Positions 22,221-37,200 of a DNA stretch of 64,000 nucleotides are shown here, one piece after another. A model generated the notes under the pieces. That model was not told the origin of the DNA. It ran no database searches and saw nothing but the letters and a program-made list of their open reading frames with translations. Source of the DNA: Arenicola marina (taxonomy: Eukaryota > Annelida > Polychaeta > Arenicolidae). Where the stretch lies: assembly GCA_964019135.1 (NCBI GenBank), contig OZ025253.1:9305059-9369058 (forward strand). Reading direction: 5' to 3'. The position numbers were made by a program, and so were the translations under genes. How positions within the stretch are numbered: position 1 is the stretch's first letter; each line of letters begins with the position of its first letter.

Positions 22221-25200
22221 CTGCAAAAGAACAGGGACTGTAAGCATATTGTGGAAACAAATCAACTCTGTGGCAGAAAAACAGCCCTAGGAATCGATAG
22301 CTCAAATTACAAAATAAATGGATAAACAGATAAAACGACACAGATTTGATATATATATATTTTTATATACGTAATGTATGTTCTGAGGTTTCCGATATAG
22401 TTTACACATATAGATGGTTACCTCATTTACATTGATATATATGACAATATCGTTTTCAAACAACGGCCTTGCACTTACGATGACTTCACGTTCTCGTCCG
22501 GTGTCTCCCATTTTTCTCCTTGGTGCTTTTGTCGGTGGGCGACATGGTACCTTTGAGCGTGTTATGTCGTCATTAATCACGGAACACTCGCCAAGTCCAA
22601 TATGCACTTGGTAATTCTCGGGCTCGATGGTGTCCATGTATGTGCCCTGTAGGTTATATTCATAACGAAATAGGTAGAAAAGAGGAAAGCATATGTATAA
22701 TAATTTTGAGTCATAGCAATGTTAGTTGATCTAGTAGCCAGTAGCCGGGGCATATTTTATGACTGCGATGTCAGACAAGCGTGATTGGGGATTCTGTTAT
22801 GGATAGTACCGCGACAAAATTAACATTTAGCACGTTTCGATATGCGTCATGGGAATCTTGTTGCCATAGATGCATTCGCCAGCTATTCATGTTTGCCACA
22901 TAGTTTTTGAGCAACCGATGAATCCAAAGAAATTAACCATTTTTGCATGGACCATTTTTCTTATTATTTGTGTTGCATAGGCAGCCAATATTAACTACAA
23001 ATATTGCAAGGCATTTAGGTTCAATACAAATGAGCAATAAACTGTAATCACAAAAGTAACTCGATGCATCTCTCAAGTAATCTCCAATAGATGTATTTCT
23101 CAAGTGATATGTAACAGATGAATATCTCAACTAAACTCCAATAGATTATCTCTCAAGTACTCTCTAATAGATGTATATATCAAGTAATCTCCAATAGATG
23201 TATCTCTCAAGTAATATCTAATAGATGTATCTCTCAAGTAATCTCCAATAAATGTATCTCAAGTAATCTCCAATAAATATATCTCAAGTAATCCCCGATT
23301 TATGTATCTTTCAATTAATTGCCAACTAATGTTTCTTGTAACCTGAACATGACCTATGTAAATTATTGCATATCATTCATACTTATAATCAATCATACTT
23401 AGAACATGTGACTCATAATTAGTGCACGTCACTCACACGTCACACGCCACACGTCACTCACACGTAGCCCACGCCCGACATGCAAGTCATTCGCAATTCG
23501 TTTTTGTTCTTTATATCTGGTTAATATTATACGTATGCAACTTTTACGTATTGCGTGTCACTCATACTTAGTGTATGCAACTTTCATGTATTGCGAGTCA
23601 CTCATATTTAGTGTATGCAACTTTCATGTATTGCGAGTCACTCATACTTAGTGTATGCAACTTATGCGTTTGCATGTCACTCATACTTACACCATATCAT
23701 CCATATTTAATATATGTCAGTTATTCTTAGTGCATGTCTTCTATATATAATGGTTGTCGCTCATGCTTAGTGCATATTATTTATATTTCATATTTGTCAC
23801 TCATACGTCGTGCATATTCTTCATGTTTAATGCAGGTCGCGCACCGTTATTTCTATTATGCTGTCGGTGTCCACGATGAAGTCCTTTTCGAACTCGTCCG
23901 GTTTCGGGGTCCCCGTGACGGTCACTTGGGCTTGTTTGCTGATGTCCTCGCCAGTCACATTTAGCAGCTCGCGGTACTTCATGTAGCGATCTAGGATGAA
24001 GCCAGCGTAGAAGGCGACTGTGATGTTTTCAGAGTTGTAATTGATGGCCCCGTCAACGCTCTCTGTCTGACGACGCTCTCTGTGCCATCGTCCTTGGACG
24101 CTGCCGAATAGATCCGCATCACCGGAGTACACCCTATTATCGCCCGGCGTTCTGATGTGGAAGATGGCGGCGAGATTTGAAACGAGAACCCACATCGTGT
24201 GACTTTGGGCGTAACCTCCAAAGGGCGTTTCGGCCGCCCGCCGTCTCCGCTGGGTAGAGTTTGGCGCCGGCGCTATCGCGTCTAATACGTCTTCTGGGAT
24301 CTTCAAAGCCGGCGTGAAGCACGTCATCACTGTGTCGTTGTCCGGGCGAGCGCAAGGCTGGCGGTGGATAGAACACACTGATATATTTGATGGAGACATA
24401 CTAGTGGACTAGTACATTTCTACTGCTACAGTATGCCAATTTGTCTTGGTAAAGTTGGACACATGGCACAACATATCACGGTGAGGGGACAAGTGCATGA
24501 TGTTTTCTTTTATGTCGTTATAGACGGATACTAAATGAGTCTGAATGTTACGGTCCGCCCAAAGAAGACGTAATAGAGACTGACGACATTTGCATCAAGT
24601 CAGGTTGCATCATATGACAAGAGGATTATTAACAGTTGCACTGCTGGCGACAATGTCACTGGCACGCTTACCTCGCTGAAATAGCCGTTGTTGGTGCCGG
24701 AGTGTTTCCGTGTAACTTCCACGCGAATGACCATCCGAGCCCTGAACACGGACGTCAGACCTTCCCCCTCCACCGTCACGATTGTGCCACCTCTGCGTCA
24801 TGGTAAATAATAACATGAAATATTGGTGTCTTAGGCCGCGTGTGTGGACATCCAGGCTTAATTGGGCCAAGGAACCTCCCGGCACAATGAAGTGAATCTA
24901 CGACCTTTTGATACTTCGACCATTCCCCTTCCGATAAGGTTATCTTTTCAATGTATACAGCCGGGCAATCAGCGGGCTCAACTCAACCTACATTGTGCGT
25001 TTGCTTCACTAAGAGACCATAACTACACGCTACGTGTCTCATAAGTTATAATTACCATGAACCATACGCTGACTCACTCAAAGACACAGAACACAACAAG
25101 ATAACATGAAAGACCCATAATGACTGAATTGACCTGATAATGAAGCAATGTGCCAACTATTGTTTTAGCAAGGATGATATTATAATGATGCCTTAATTAT

Positions 25201-28200
25201 ATTTAGCAAGTGATATCACGCAAGGTCCGTATTTGTTTAGTTGAACACCTTTTTACATGAATACCTACTCCTTGATAGTTGTCCTGGGGCTGAAGGACGT
25301 CAAGATAGGGTTCCCTCTGTAAGTGAAGTTTTCTAGCGCCATGACTGGCATGTGCTCGCCGAATGTGACCAGGATTGGCAGCGGCACCCCGACATCCGTT
25401 GTCTCGTTACCCGGGGGGATTTCTGCCTTAAAGGAGGTGTTCGTTCTGCAACGGGCGTGATGAAGTTCATAAGATGGCACGAAGAGCGGGAACCTTCTTT
25501 CGTCAAAATAACTATTCACTTAATTCTACGAATATCATGGGTTAGATGAGGGGGTCGGCGATCATACCATATAGTATCGAACGTCGCGTTTCAAACTTTC
25601 ACGCACATGCTGACCATTTAAGTCTTTAAAAATTGAAATCATAGTGTATAGCTTCAACATTATTTGCAGCGTGAATAGACAATCCCGTACGGCAATCAAA
25701 GTAACACCGTCAAAATTACCACGCTGACCCTCCTTTTGCGACGACAATCTAAGTCAAACTATCAAAATGAATACGCAAGCTCTGTTTGTAGGACGTCAAT
25801 CAACTTGAAGCCATCATAATGAAAACGCATGGCCCTTGGCTGTAACATATTTTCTCTTACATGTCGTAAATATCGTCTCGTGTAATCTCGTAGGGACCCA
25901 CTTGCACCAGGGTCGGCGGCCCGGGCAGCAGTAGATTGGACCCTCGGACTGTGATGACGGTGCCTCCGGACACCGGGCAGAAGGTGGGTACGACACTATG
26001 GATAGTCGGCGTGACATCTGTGGCGATAAGAATTTTCCATAAGGTATTAATCAAAAACGTGAAGCTATAAACTGAACTAAATGTCGTACCTGAAGTTTAC
26101 GAACAAAGTCTTAAACGCCAATGCCAGGCATAAAATGCTTCAAATATATCTATCGGGCGAGAAGTGCCATTGCAGACTGTGCTAAATACTGGAGAGGTCA
26201 GGTTTGAGATTTTCCCATGGATGGATTCGGATTGATGGGAGTGTGCGACCTATAATGGGGTTAAGAACGTTTCGTGCGAGATAAAATGGTCTTCCACGAA
26301 GAATTCTGGGGGACCAGATTGCACGTCAAACCAGGCACGAGAGAATATGGATGCGCCGACTGGGACAAGCTGTGTCGGTCTAAAACGTCGTCAAATAATT
26401 CAAAATACTTAAATCACAACAAAATTAGCTGTAAATCCATTTTCAATGGTTGACGAACGGATGCTACCAGCAAAACCCCTCTAATATAAATATATGTTTA
26501 TACTATTGTATGTCAAACATATTTACACGAATGTAAATTTCTATCCACAATGATGAAGAAACAAGTGCTAATACGCTGTGATAATAAAGACCTTTAGCCG
26601 ATAATACTGTGTATATACACGATTGTCGGTTGATTGGCCACATTATTAGCACCAACCGGCACAAACTTACCATTCTCGCACAGTTGTCCTTCGTAGAAAT
26701 CAAGGCAAATACAGTTGAATCCGCCGTTTTCTCTCTGACACGTTCCTCCGTTTTTACAGGGGTTGGAAAGGCATGGATCCATCTCAACTGTTGTGACCGG
26801 GGATACACATGACACTCGATACAACAAGTTACGGTCAGAACTGAAGTGAATTAGCAAGGCAATAAGTATCGGAAAAACGCTGTTAAAGACATACCCTTAA
26901 TTTGAGGAGTCCTTTGAGGAGTATGAAACCGTAATGTTGTGGAGTAATGTTTTCTCTTGCAAAGACAAGCATTGCTATGTGCATCTAAGCTAGCGAGAGA
27001 ACGGTATACAATTGGTGTTTGTGGATCTCCCCTTTGCAGCATTGTTGGTCAATACTTGTTCTAATGTTTATTATTGGACTTTAAAAAGTGAAAACTTGAT
27101 GCGATATGCCTGCCCCGGGCAAGATTGGTATGCAAATATAGGTGGGTGATATTGTTTGATATATATAAATATATATATAGTATTCCATGCTGGGATTAGA
27201 AAGATAAAGATATGTCTTACCGTTTTCACACATCGACCCGTACGTCTCAGTGGTACATATGCACCGGAAGTCTCCGTCGTCGCGTGGCTCACACGTGCCG
27301 TTATTGAGACACGGGTCGAGCAGACAAGGGTGGTTATCTGGAAACAGAGGAAGAACTAATATTATCTTATCCTTATTGATTCATTTGATAAATTAACCGC
27401 AATATATTAGATTCTAAAGATACTTTGTCTAATGTCTACCATAGATCATGTCTGCATACTTTTAATATGCATAATTTCATCGTGGCAATCTAATTCAACA
27501 CACATTTGTTTTCTTCTACACAAAATTACTATTATGACAAAGGGGCGCTACATCATGAAGGAACATATTCGTAATATGTATGAAGAAGCACATAATAATT
27601 ACATAATAATTACATAATAATTTTCGTAATATGTATGAATAAGCCCATAATAATTACATAATAATTACATAAGTAACTGCACTAGCAGCAAGGATTTGTT
27701 CTATGCAAGTGGCTATAATGGTTGACTAAATTGCACATGTCACATTCTGCTTAAAGAAAAAAAAACCTTACTAATCAACCAGCATACATACACTTCCAAA
27801 CCATGCAAAATGTACCGTTGTACTCTCCCCGGCTAAGGTACGGGCATTTCGATAAAAGGTATATATCCACGCCACTCACATGCTACAATTTTAAATAACC
27901 TACAATTGTATATGCGTACCCTCACCGCCAACCTCGCCCCCCCCACTAAAAAAACACACGGTTTTTCATTGGATCAAGTTTGGTCGCCTTAACGGTTAAC
28001 TAGTTTTAACGAGCTTAGCTGCATTGGTGGCTGTGTATACTCAGGTTTTGAATAGGGCGCAATCCGAATCTTCTGTCTTCTGTCGAATCCGAAAATGTAA
28101 TCTTCTAAATGCCCAAGGGTGTTGGGGGGACCCTGGATTTGTCGTTTATCTATCAGGAACATGATATGACTCACTGAAGGCAGGTTACTCACCGCTAGAG

Positions 28201-31200
28201 CAAGTGGGTCCCTTCCATTGCTTGGTGCAGGTGCACTGGTAGCTGGAACCTGCTCTCTCACAAGTCCCCCCGTTCCGGCAAGGCGCATAGTGACAAGGGT
28301 GAATCGCTGGAAGGACACACAAAGCACACTGCAAGCAAAATCAAATAACGCTTTTGTTCGCAGAACGTGGATATTCATCCCTTAAATTACGTCGCTGTTA
28401 GAAGCATTGTTGTATATGGCATGTCAGATATCACTAAATTGATTGTTGCAATAAATGCATTGCGCGAGTAATGCGTGAGCTATGCAAAAACTATGGGTTC
28501 GCGCTAAAAGAACGACCTTTTACAGCCAATTAACTCCGATCGCCAGCAGCATTACGGGCATATGAAGCTTCTCACGTCAATTGCCAACTTCCATGCTTTC
28601 CACGTCAGCCACGACGTCATGGCAGGGTTACTTGATTTGATATGGTGACCTTATTTAAACGGTTAATGACATTTCAAAACACTAAATAATTTAGCACATA
28701 CGAAAACACAATTCACCAACTTACAGTTCTCACAAAATCGTCCTTCGTATAATTCAGGGCAGGAACAGTTAAATCCGCCTTCAGTGTTGTCACATGCGCC
28801 TCCATTTTGACACGGATTGCTATTGCATGCACCTGCGGAAACAATTCGGTATTGATATGATCATTCACGCTTAGGATGCATGCGGACACCCAGACAATGG
28901 GGACCAATATTGCTGCTAGTAACAATTTCATTACAATAGGGCAATGTGGCCACGCCTCCATATGTGGTACTTATAAGTATTTATTAAAAAAAAACCCAGC
29001 TACATCAATGTATATGAAATGATATTTGACATGCAGTAGAGATCTATTTCGCATATTATGTGAAGCGCAATCCATTAACCAATTAATGCATTGCCGCGTC
29101 GGACACATATAAGCTGGATAGGTCCCGAGAGATGGCCTAGCTTTCGGTTTTCATGTTAAATGTTATAAATTGCGGCCCTAAAAGGGAGGACCGGGGCTGG
29201 GTCGCCCCGTCCCGCCCCCTCCTCCCCGCCAACTGGATCCGCCCCTGCCTTGCGGTATATGTACCTTACCCATTAATGGACAGAATATCGATATTAAGGG
29301 ATCATCAATGGGCAAATTCTGGCATCGGCGAAATCGTTTGGTAACAATGACCCGTATGACAATAACCCGCATGGAAATGACCATTATGGATTCGGAAAGT
29401 GAGAGCTACGACGATGTCAATGGGTATTGGGTGCTACATGGCGCACATACACATTTACTTCTGCTATATTGCTCACCGCGATGACAATCTTCATTAAGCA
29501 GCGACACGAACGTCAACGACGTCGCTTTCATATACTTCTTCGTGCGCGTAAAATAGTTAACCTACGGGAGGAATTGCGACGGAAGGACATTTTTCGTGCG
29601 TGACGTTACGCCCCAAACAACATGCATACTGCCTAATTGGTGTCACGCACATCTGCAAAGCGCCTAGTAGAAAATGAGACAAACGTTTACCCGGCCGAAA
29701 CTATTAAATCAGCAGTCGTATTTTGTAATCCTGCGATTTGGCTCTCAGTTTCTTAGAATAACATATACCATGAGGCGCACACACAGCCCCAATATCAGGG
29801 CAGGGGAGCGGTTTATTAGACTAGACACGGTTTAATAGATTAAAAAGGTTTATTAGATTAAAAATGGTTTATTAGATTAAAAAGGTTTATTAGATTAAAA
29901 ACGGTTTATTAGATTAAAAGTTATCCATTAACGAATTTATGCCTGGCGTCGTATATTTTTATGGTTCAAACGAAGGGTTTGGAGTAACATTAATAACATG
30001 ACTGACACATAATGACATGATTGATAAATTAGTTGGTCGGAAAGCCGTGTTATTTATGATCACATTAACATAATCCATTTATGGCAAAGAGCAGGCGCTG
30101 CCATTCTAGGCCCTGGGCGCATGTCTAGGCGCCTGTCTAATTTGGCGTACAGCGGACCGGACCGGGCGATTGGTCTGTGTTCCATACCCCATGGCCGGGG
30201 CACGTGACCGATGTCTGCCCAGCTGACCACTATAGGACCTTGATTTGGAACATCTATGAACGTGGGGCCATCCGCCACCAATCATTTACATAGACCGAAA
30301 AGCGGCTTTGCAAACTGACTGACCGTCGAGGCTTAAGAAGAGAAAGCGCTCTCGTGGCCCGCGCTGTGCGAGGTACTTTTTCATCTCTGCTACCGGCCAC
30401 ACACCGTTCTTCAGCTCACATGCTCTTAAGGTCACCTCTTTCCCGGTCGAATGTTTAAAACATGTAAAACATGTACATACAAGAAGAGGAGTGATCGAAG
30501 TAAATATTGCCCAGGCGGAGCACGTTCTGAGATCGGATACGAGAGATCGTGATCTCCCCAACTCTCAAAAACTCGAAGAAAGCAAGGATAAACCTGACGC
30601 TGTACAATCGCTGATTCAGGTAGGACGATTCGGTGGGATCCAAAGAGTCCGCTAGCAATTGCAACAGTTTGACGGCGATCGGCGTCGTTGCGTCTCACGT
30701 CTTTGTTGATCCTTAAGTTCTTCACTCCTTGCGTGGCCTTTTGCACCAGACATGACTGGGCAGGGTCCTCGACGCCGGGTTGTCTGTGTAAGTAAGGGAG
30801 GGCTGATCAATATATTGGTCTGAATCGATCGCGCCGCATATCCGTGCTGGTGAAGGAATGACACGAACAGGGCAGCCGAAGCTGGGAGGCTGGGATTGGC
30901 AAGTGGAAGCTCGTATCTCGTGAACATTTACCTTACGACCACTATGGATGAGGAAAGTGTGGTCCATGACGATGTGAAAGGCTAATGGGTAATACATACA
31001 CCACACAAACGTGTGCATCTGCTTCTGTCCTCACGGGGATGCTCATGTTCATAATCCAGCGACATCGTCGTCAACGACGTTGTATTTATATACTTTTCCT
31101 TGAACTTTTAATGGTCAATTGTCGGGAGCAACTACGACGGAAGACACTTTTCGGGCCTAATATACAACCCAGACAGAGTACTGGCATACTTATTGCCTAC

Positions 31201-34200
31201 TTAGTGTCATGCAAATCTGCGAAGGACCAGAAATAAGACGCGTTTAGAATCACTAATGGAGTTATAGAAACTAGACCAGTTAACCTGTGTTAATAATGGC
31301 TGCAATCGATGGAGACATCAAAGCGAAGAGACGGTGACATATGCAAACAGATTAACGCCAGTTACATGTAGACGACAGCCTAGTGGTCTCAGTCGTGGTG
31401 ACTGTGGTGGAAGGTGATGTGGACAGCGTTGTGGTCTCAGTCGCGGTGACTGTGGTGGAAGGTGATGTGGTCGGCGTAGTGGTCTCAGCCGTGGTGACTG
31501 TGGTGGAAAGTGTTGTGGTCGGCCTAGTGGTCTCAGTCGTGGTGACGGTGGTGGAAGGTGATGTGGTCGGCGTAGTGGTCTCAGTCGTGGTGACGGTGGT
31601 GGAAGGTGATGTGGTCAGCGTAGTGGTCTCAGCCGTGGTGACTGTGGTGGAAGGTGATGTGGTCGGCGTAGTGGTCTCAGTCGCGGTGACTGTGGTGGAA
31701 GGTGACGTGGTCGGCGTAGTGGTCTCAGTCGTGGTGACGGTGGTGGAAGGTGATGTGGTCGGCGTAGTGGTCTCAGTGGTGGTGACTGCGGTGGAAGGTG
31801 ATGTGGTCGGCGTGGTGGTCTCAGTCGCGGTGACTGTGGTGGAAGGTGACGTGGTCGGCGTAGTGGTCTCAGCCGCGGTGACTGTCGTGGAAAGTGACGT
31901 GGTCGGCGTAGTGGTCTCAGTCGCGGTGACTGTGGTGGAAGGTGATGTGGACAGCGTAGTGGTCTCAGCCGTGGTGACTGTGGTGGAAGGTGACGTGGTC
32001 GGCGTAGTGGTCTCAGCCGCGGTGACTGTCGTGGAAGGTGACGTGGTCGGCGTAGTGGTCTCAGTCGCGGTGACTGTGGTGGAAGGTGATGTGGACAGCG
32101 TAGTGGTCTCAGTCGCGGTGACTGTGGTGGAAGGTGATGTGGTCGGCGTAGTGGTCTCAGCCGTGGTGACTGTCGTGGAAGGTGATGTGGTCAGCGTAGT
32201 GGTCTCAGCCGTGGTGACTGTCGTGGAAGGTGACGTGGTCGGCGTAGTGGTCTCAGTCGCGGTGACTGTGGTGGAAGGTGATGTGGTCAGCGTAGTGGTC
32301 TCAGCCGTGGTGACTGTCGTGGAAGGTGATGTGGTCAGCGTAGTGGTCTCAGCCGTGGTGACTGTGGTGGAAGGTGACGTGGTCGGCGTAGTGGTCTCAG
32401 TCGCGATGACTGTGGTGGAAGGTGATGTGGTCAGCGTAGTGGTCTCAGCCGTGGTGACTGTCGTGGAAGGTGATGTGGTCAGCGTAGTGGTCTCAGCCGT
32501 GGTGACTGTGGTGGAAGGTGACGTGGTCGGCGTAGTGGTCTCAGCCGTGGTGACTGTGGTGGAAGGTGATGTGGTCGGCGTAGTGGTCTCAGTCGCGGTG
32601 ACTGTGGTAGAAGGTGATGTGGTCGGCGTAGTGGTCTCAGTCGCGGTGACTGTGGTGGAAAGTGACGTGGTCGGCGTAGTGGTCTCAGTCGCGGTGACTG
32701 TGGTGGAAGGTGATGTGGTCAGCGTAGTGGTCTCAGTCGTGGTGACTGTGGTGGAAGGTGACGTGGTCGGCGTAGTGGTCTCAGTCGCGGTGACTGTGGT
32801 GGAAGGTGATGTGGTCGGCGTTGTTCTCTCAGTCGCGGTGACTGTGGTGGAAGGTGATGTGGACGGCGTTGTGGCCTCAGTCGTGGTGACTGTGGTAGAA
32901 GGTGATGTGGTTGGCGTAGTCGCCTCAGTCGTGGTGACTGTGGTGGAAGGTGATCTGGTCGGCGTAGTGGTCTCAGTCGTGGTGACTGTGGTAGAAGGTG
33001 ATGTGGTCGGCGTAGTGGTCTCAGTCGCGATGATTGTGGTGGAAGGTGATGTGGTCAGCGTAGTGGTCTCAGCCGTGGTGACTGTCGTGGAAGGTGATGT
33101 GGTCAGCGTAGTGGTCTCAGCCGTGGTGACTGTGGTGGAAGGTGACGTGGTCGGCGTAGTGGTCTCAGCCGTGGTGACTGTGGTGGAAGGTGATGTGGTC
33201 GGCGTAGTGGTCTCAGTCGCGGTGACTGTGGTAGAAGGTGATGTGGTCGGCGTAGTGGTCTCAGTCGCGGTGACTGTGGTGGAAGGTGACGTGGTCGGCG
33301 TAGTGGTCTCAGTCGCGGTGACTGTGGTGGAAGGTGATGTGGTCAGCGTAGTGGTCTCAGTCGTGGTGACTGTGGTGGAAGGTGACGTGGTCGGCGTAGT
33401 GGTCTCAGTCGCGGTGACTGTGGTGGAAGGTGATGTGGTCGGCGTTGTTGTCTCAGTCGCGGTGACTGTGGTGGAAGGTGATGTGGTCGGCGTTGTTGTC
33501 TCAGTCGCGGTGACTGTGGTAGAAGGTGATGTGGTTGGCGTAGTCGCCTCAGTCGTGGTGACTGTGGTGGAAGGTGATCTGGTCGGCGTAGTGGTCTCAG
33601 TCGTGGTGACTGTGGTGGAAGGTGATGTGGTCGGCGTAGTGGTCTCAGTCGCGGTGACTGTGGTGGAAGGTGACGTGGTCGGCGTAGTGGTCTCAGTCGC
33701 GGTGACTGTGGTGGAAGGTGATGTGGTCAGCGTAGTGGTCTCAGTCGTGGTGACTGTGGCGGAAGGTGACGTGGTCGGCGTAGTGGTCTCAGTCGCGGTG
33801 ACTGTGGTGGAAGGTGATGTGGTCGGCGTTGTCTTCTCAGTCACGGTGACTGTGGTGGAAGGTGATGTGGACGGCGTTGTGGTCGCAGTCGTGGTGACTG
33901 TGGTAGAAGGTGATGTGGTTGGCGTAGTCGCCTCAGTCGTGGTGACGATGGTGGAAGGTGATCTGGTCGGCGTAGTGGCCTCAGTCGCGGTGACTGTGGT
34001 GGAAGGTGTTGTGGTCGGCGTTGTGGTCTCAGTCGCGGTGACTGTGGTGGAAGGTGACGTGGTCGGCGTAGTCGCCTCAGTCGTGGTGACGGTGGTGGAA
34101 GGTGATCTGGTCGGCGTAGTGGTCTTAGTCGCGGTGACTGTGGTGGAAGGTGATGTGGTCGGCGTTGTGGTCTCAGTCGCGGTGACTGTGGTGGAAGGTG

Positions 34201-37200
34201 ATGTGGTCGGCGTTGTGGCCTCAGTCGTGGTGACTGTGGTGGAAGGTGATGTGGTCGGCGTAGTGGTCTGAGTCGCGGTGACTGTGGTGGAAGGTGTTGT
34301 GGTCGGCGTTGTGGTCTCAGTCGCGGTGACTGTGGTGGAAGGTGATGTGGTCGGCGTTGTGGTCTCAGTCGCGATGACTGTGGTGGAAGGTGATGTGGTC
34401 GGCGTAGTGGCCTTAGTCGTGGTGACGGTGGTGGAAGGTGATGTGGTCGGCGTAGTGGCCTCAGTCGCGGTGACTGTGGTGGAAGATGATGTTGTCGGCG
34501 TAGTGGCCTCAGTCGTGGTGACGGTGGTGGCAGGTGATGTGGTCGGCTTAGTGGTCTCAGTCGTGGTGACTGCGGGGGAAGGTGTTGTGGTTGGTGTAAT
34601 TGTCCCTCTTGTGGTGACTGTGGTGGAAATTGCTGTAGTCCCAGTCGTGGTGGTTCTGGTGGAACGTGCTGTGGTCCCAGTCGTGGCGGCTATGGTGGAA
34701 GGTGTTGTGGTCGGCGTAGTGGTCTCAGTCATGGTGATGGTTGTGCAGGGTGTTGTGGTCGGTATAATTGTCCCTCTTGTGGTGACTGTGGTTTAAGGTG
34801 TTGTGGTCGGTGTAGTTGTCCCAGTCGTGGTGGCTGTGGTGGAAGGTGTTGTGGTCGGTGTAGTTGTCCCGGTCGTGGTGGCTGTGGTGGAAGGTGTTGT
34901 GGTCGGTGTAATTGTCCCTCTCGTGGTGACTGTGGTGAAAGGTGTTGTGGTCGGTGTAGTTGTCCCGGTCGTGGTGGCTGTGGTGGAAGGTGTTGTGGTC
35001 GGTGCATTGGTTTCCGTCGTGGTGACTGTGGTGGAAGGTGTTGTGGTCGGTGTAGTTGTCCCTGTCGTGGTGACTGTGGTGGGAGGTGTTGTGGTCGGTG
35101 TAGTTGTCCCAGTCGTGATGGCTGTGGTGGGAGGTGTTGTGGTCGGTGTAGTTGTCCCGGTCGTGGTGCCTGTGGAGGAAGGTGTTGTGGTCGGTGTAGT
35201 GGTCTCCGTCGTGGTGACTGTGGTGGAAGGTGTTGTGTTCGGTGTAGTGGTCTCCGTCGTGGTGACTGTGGTAGAAGGTGTTGTGGTCGGTGTAGTGGTC
35301 TCAGTCGTGGTGACTGTGGCGGAAGGTGTTGTGGTCGGTGTAGTGGTCTCCGTCGTGGTGACTGTGGTGGAAGGTGTTGTGGTCGGTGTAGTGGTCCCAG
35401 TCGTGGTGACTGTGGTGGGAGGTGTTGTGGTCGGTGTAGTTGTCCCGGTCGTGGTGGCTGTGGTGGAAGGTGTTGTGGTCGGTGAAGTTGTCCCGGTCGT
35501 GGTGGCTGTGGTGGAAGGTGTTGTGGTCGGTGTAGTGGTCCCAGTCGTGGTGACTGTGGTGGAAGTTGTTGTGGTCGGTGTAGTGGTCCCTGTCGTGGTG
35601 TCTGTGGTGGAAGGTGTTGTGGTCTGTGTAGTTGTCCCGGTCGTGGTGGCTGTGGTGGAAGGTGTTGTGGTCGGTGTAGTTGTCCCGGTCGTGGTGACTG
35701 TGGTGGAAGGTGTTGTGGTCGGTGTATTGGTCCCGGTCGTGGTGACTGTGGTGGAAGTTGTTGTGGTCGGTGTAGTGGTCCCTGTCGTGGTGTCTGTGTT
35801 GGAAGGTCATGTGCTCTGTGTAGTTGTCCCGGTCGTAGTGGCTGTGGTGGAAGGTGTTGTGGTCGGTGTAGTGGTCCCAGTCGTGGTGAATGTGGTGGAA
35901 GTTGTTGTGGTCGGTGTAGTTGTCCCGGTCGTGGTGGCTGTGGTGGAAGGTGTTGTGGTCGGTGTAGTTGTCCCGGTCGTGGTGACTGTGGTGTAAGTTG
36001 TTGTGGTCGGTGTAGTGGTCCCGGTCGTGGTGTCTGTGTTGGAAGGTGTTGTGGTCGGTGTAGTGGTCCCTGTCGTGGTGTCTGTGGTGGAAGTTGTTGT
36101 GGTCGGTGTAGTGGTCCCAGTCGTGGTGAATGTGGTGGAAGTTGTTGTGGTCGGTGTAGTTGTCCCGGTCGTGGTGGCTGTGGTGGAAGGTGTTGTGGTC
36201 GGTGTAGTTGTCCCGGTCGTGGTGACTGTGGTGGAAGTTGTTGTGGTCGGTGTAGTTGTCCCGGTCGTGGTGGCTGTGGTGGAAGATGTTGTGGTCGGTG
36301 TAGTGGTCCCAGTCGTGGTGAATGTGGTGGAAGTTGTTGTGGTCGGTGTAGTTGTCCCGGTCGTGGTGGCTGTGGTGGAAGGTGTTGTGGTCGGTGTAGT
36401 GGTCCCAGTCGTGGTGAATGTGGTGGAAGTTGTTGTGGTCGGTGTAGTGGTCCCTGTCGTGGTGTCTGTGGTGGAAGGTGTTGTGGTCGGTGTAGTGGTC
36501 CCTGTCGTGGTGTCTGTGGTGGAAGTTGTTGTGGTCGGTGTAGTGGTCCCTGTCGTGGTGTCTGTGTTGGAAGGTGTTGTGGTCGGTGTGGTTGTCCCGG
36601 TCGTAGTGGCTGTGGTGGAAGGTGTTGTGGTCGGTGTAGTGGTCCCAGTCGTGGTGAATGTGGTGGAAGTTGTTGTGGTCGGTGTAGTGGTCCCGGTCGT
36701 GGTGGCTGTGGTGGAAGGTGTTGTGGTCGGTGTAGTTGTCCCGGTCGTAGTGGCTGTGGTGGAAGGTGTTGTGGTCGGTGTAGTGGTCCCAGTCGTGGTG
36801 AATGTGGTGGAAGGTGTTGTGGTCGGTGTGGTTGTCCCGGTCGTGGTGGCTGTGGTGGAACGTGTTGTGGTCCGTGTAGTGGTCCCTGTCGTGGTGGCTG
36901 TAGTGGGAGGTGTTGTGGTCGGTGTAGTTGTCCCGGTCGTGGTGACTGTGGTGGAAGGTGTTGTGGTCGGTGTATTGGTCCCGGTCGTGGTGACTGTGGT
37001 GGAAGTTGTTGTGGTCGGTGTAGTGGTCCCTGTCGTGGTGACTGTGGTGGAAGGTGTTGTGGTCGGTGTAGTTGTCCCGGTCGTAGTGGCTGTGGTGGAA
37101 GGTGTTGTGGTCGGTGTAGTGGTCCCAGTCGTGGTGAATGTGGTGGAAGGTGTTGTGGTCGGTGTAGTTGTCCCGGTCACGGTGACTGTGGTGGAAGGTG

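Larger units (their letters stand above)
28833..31365 (-). other. Intron before EGF 1, invaded by mobile DNA
   Basis: It holds the recombinase remnant, the pair of dispersed repeats and the 20-bp minisatellite. Near 29200-29240 there is a GGATCCGCCCCTG fragment. If mucin exon 3 is skipped the intron extends to 38947. Confidence 0.6.

Noticed and set aside
25262..25270. Premature stop (TAG) ending the IPT exon
   Set aside because: A GA/GTAGGT donor just before it joins to the next exon in perfect IPT register, so the stop is intronic.
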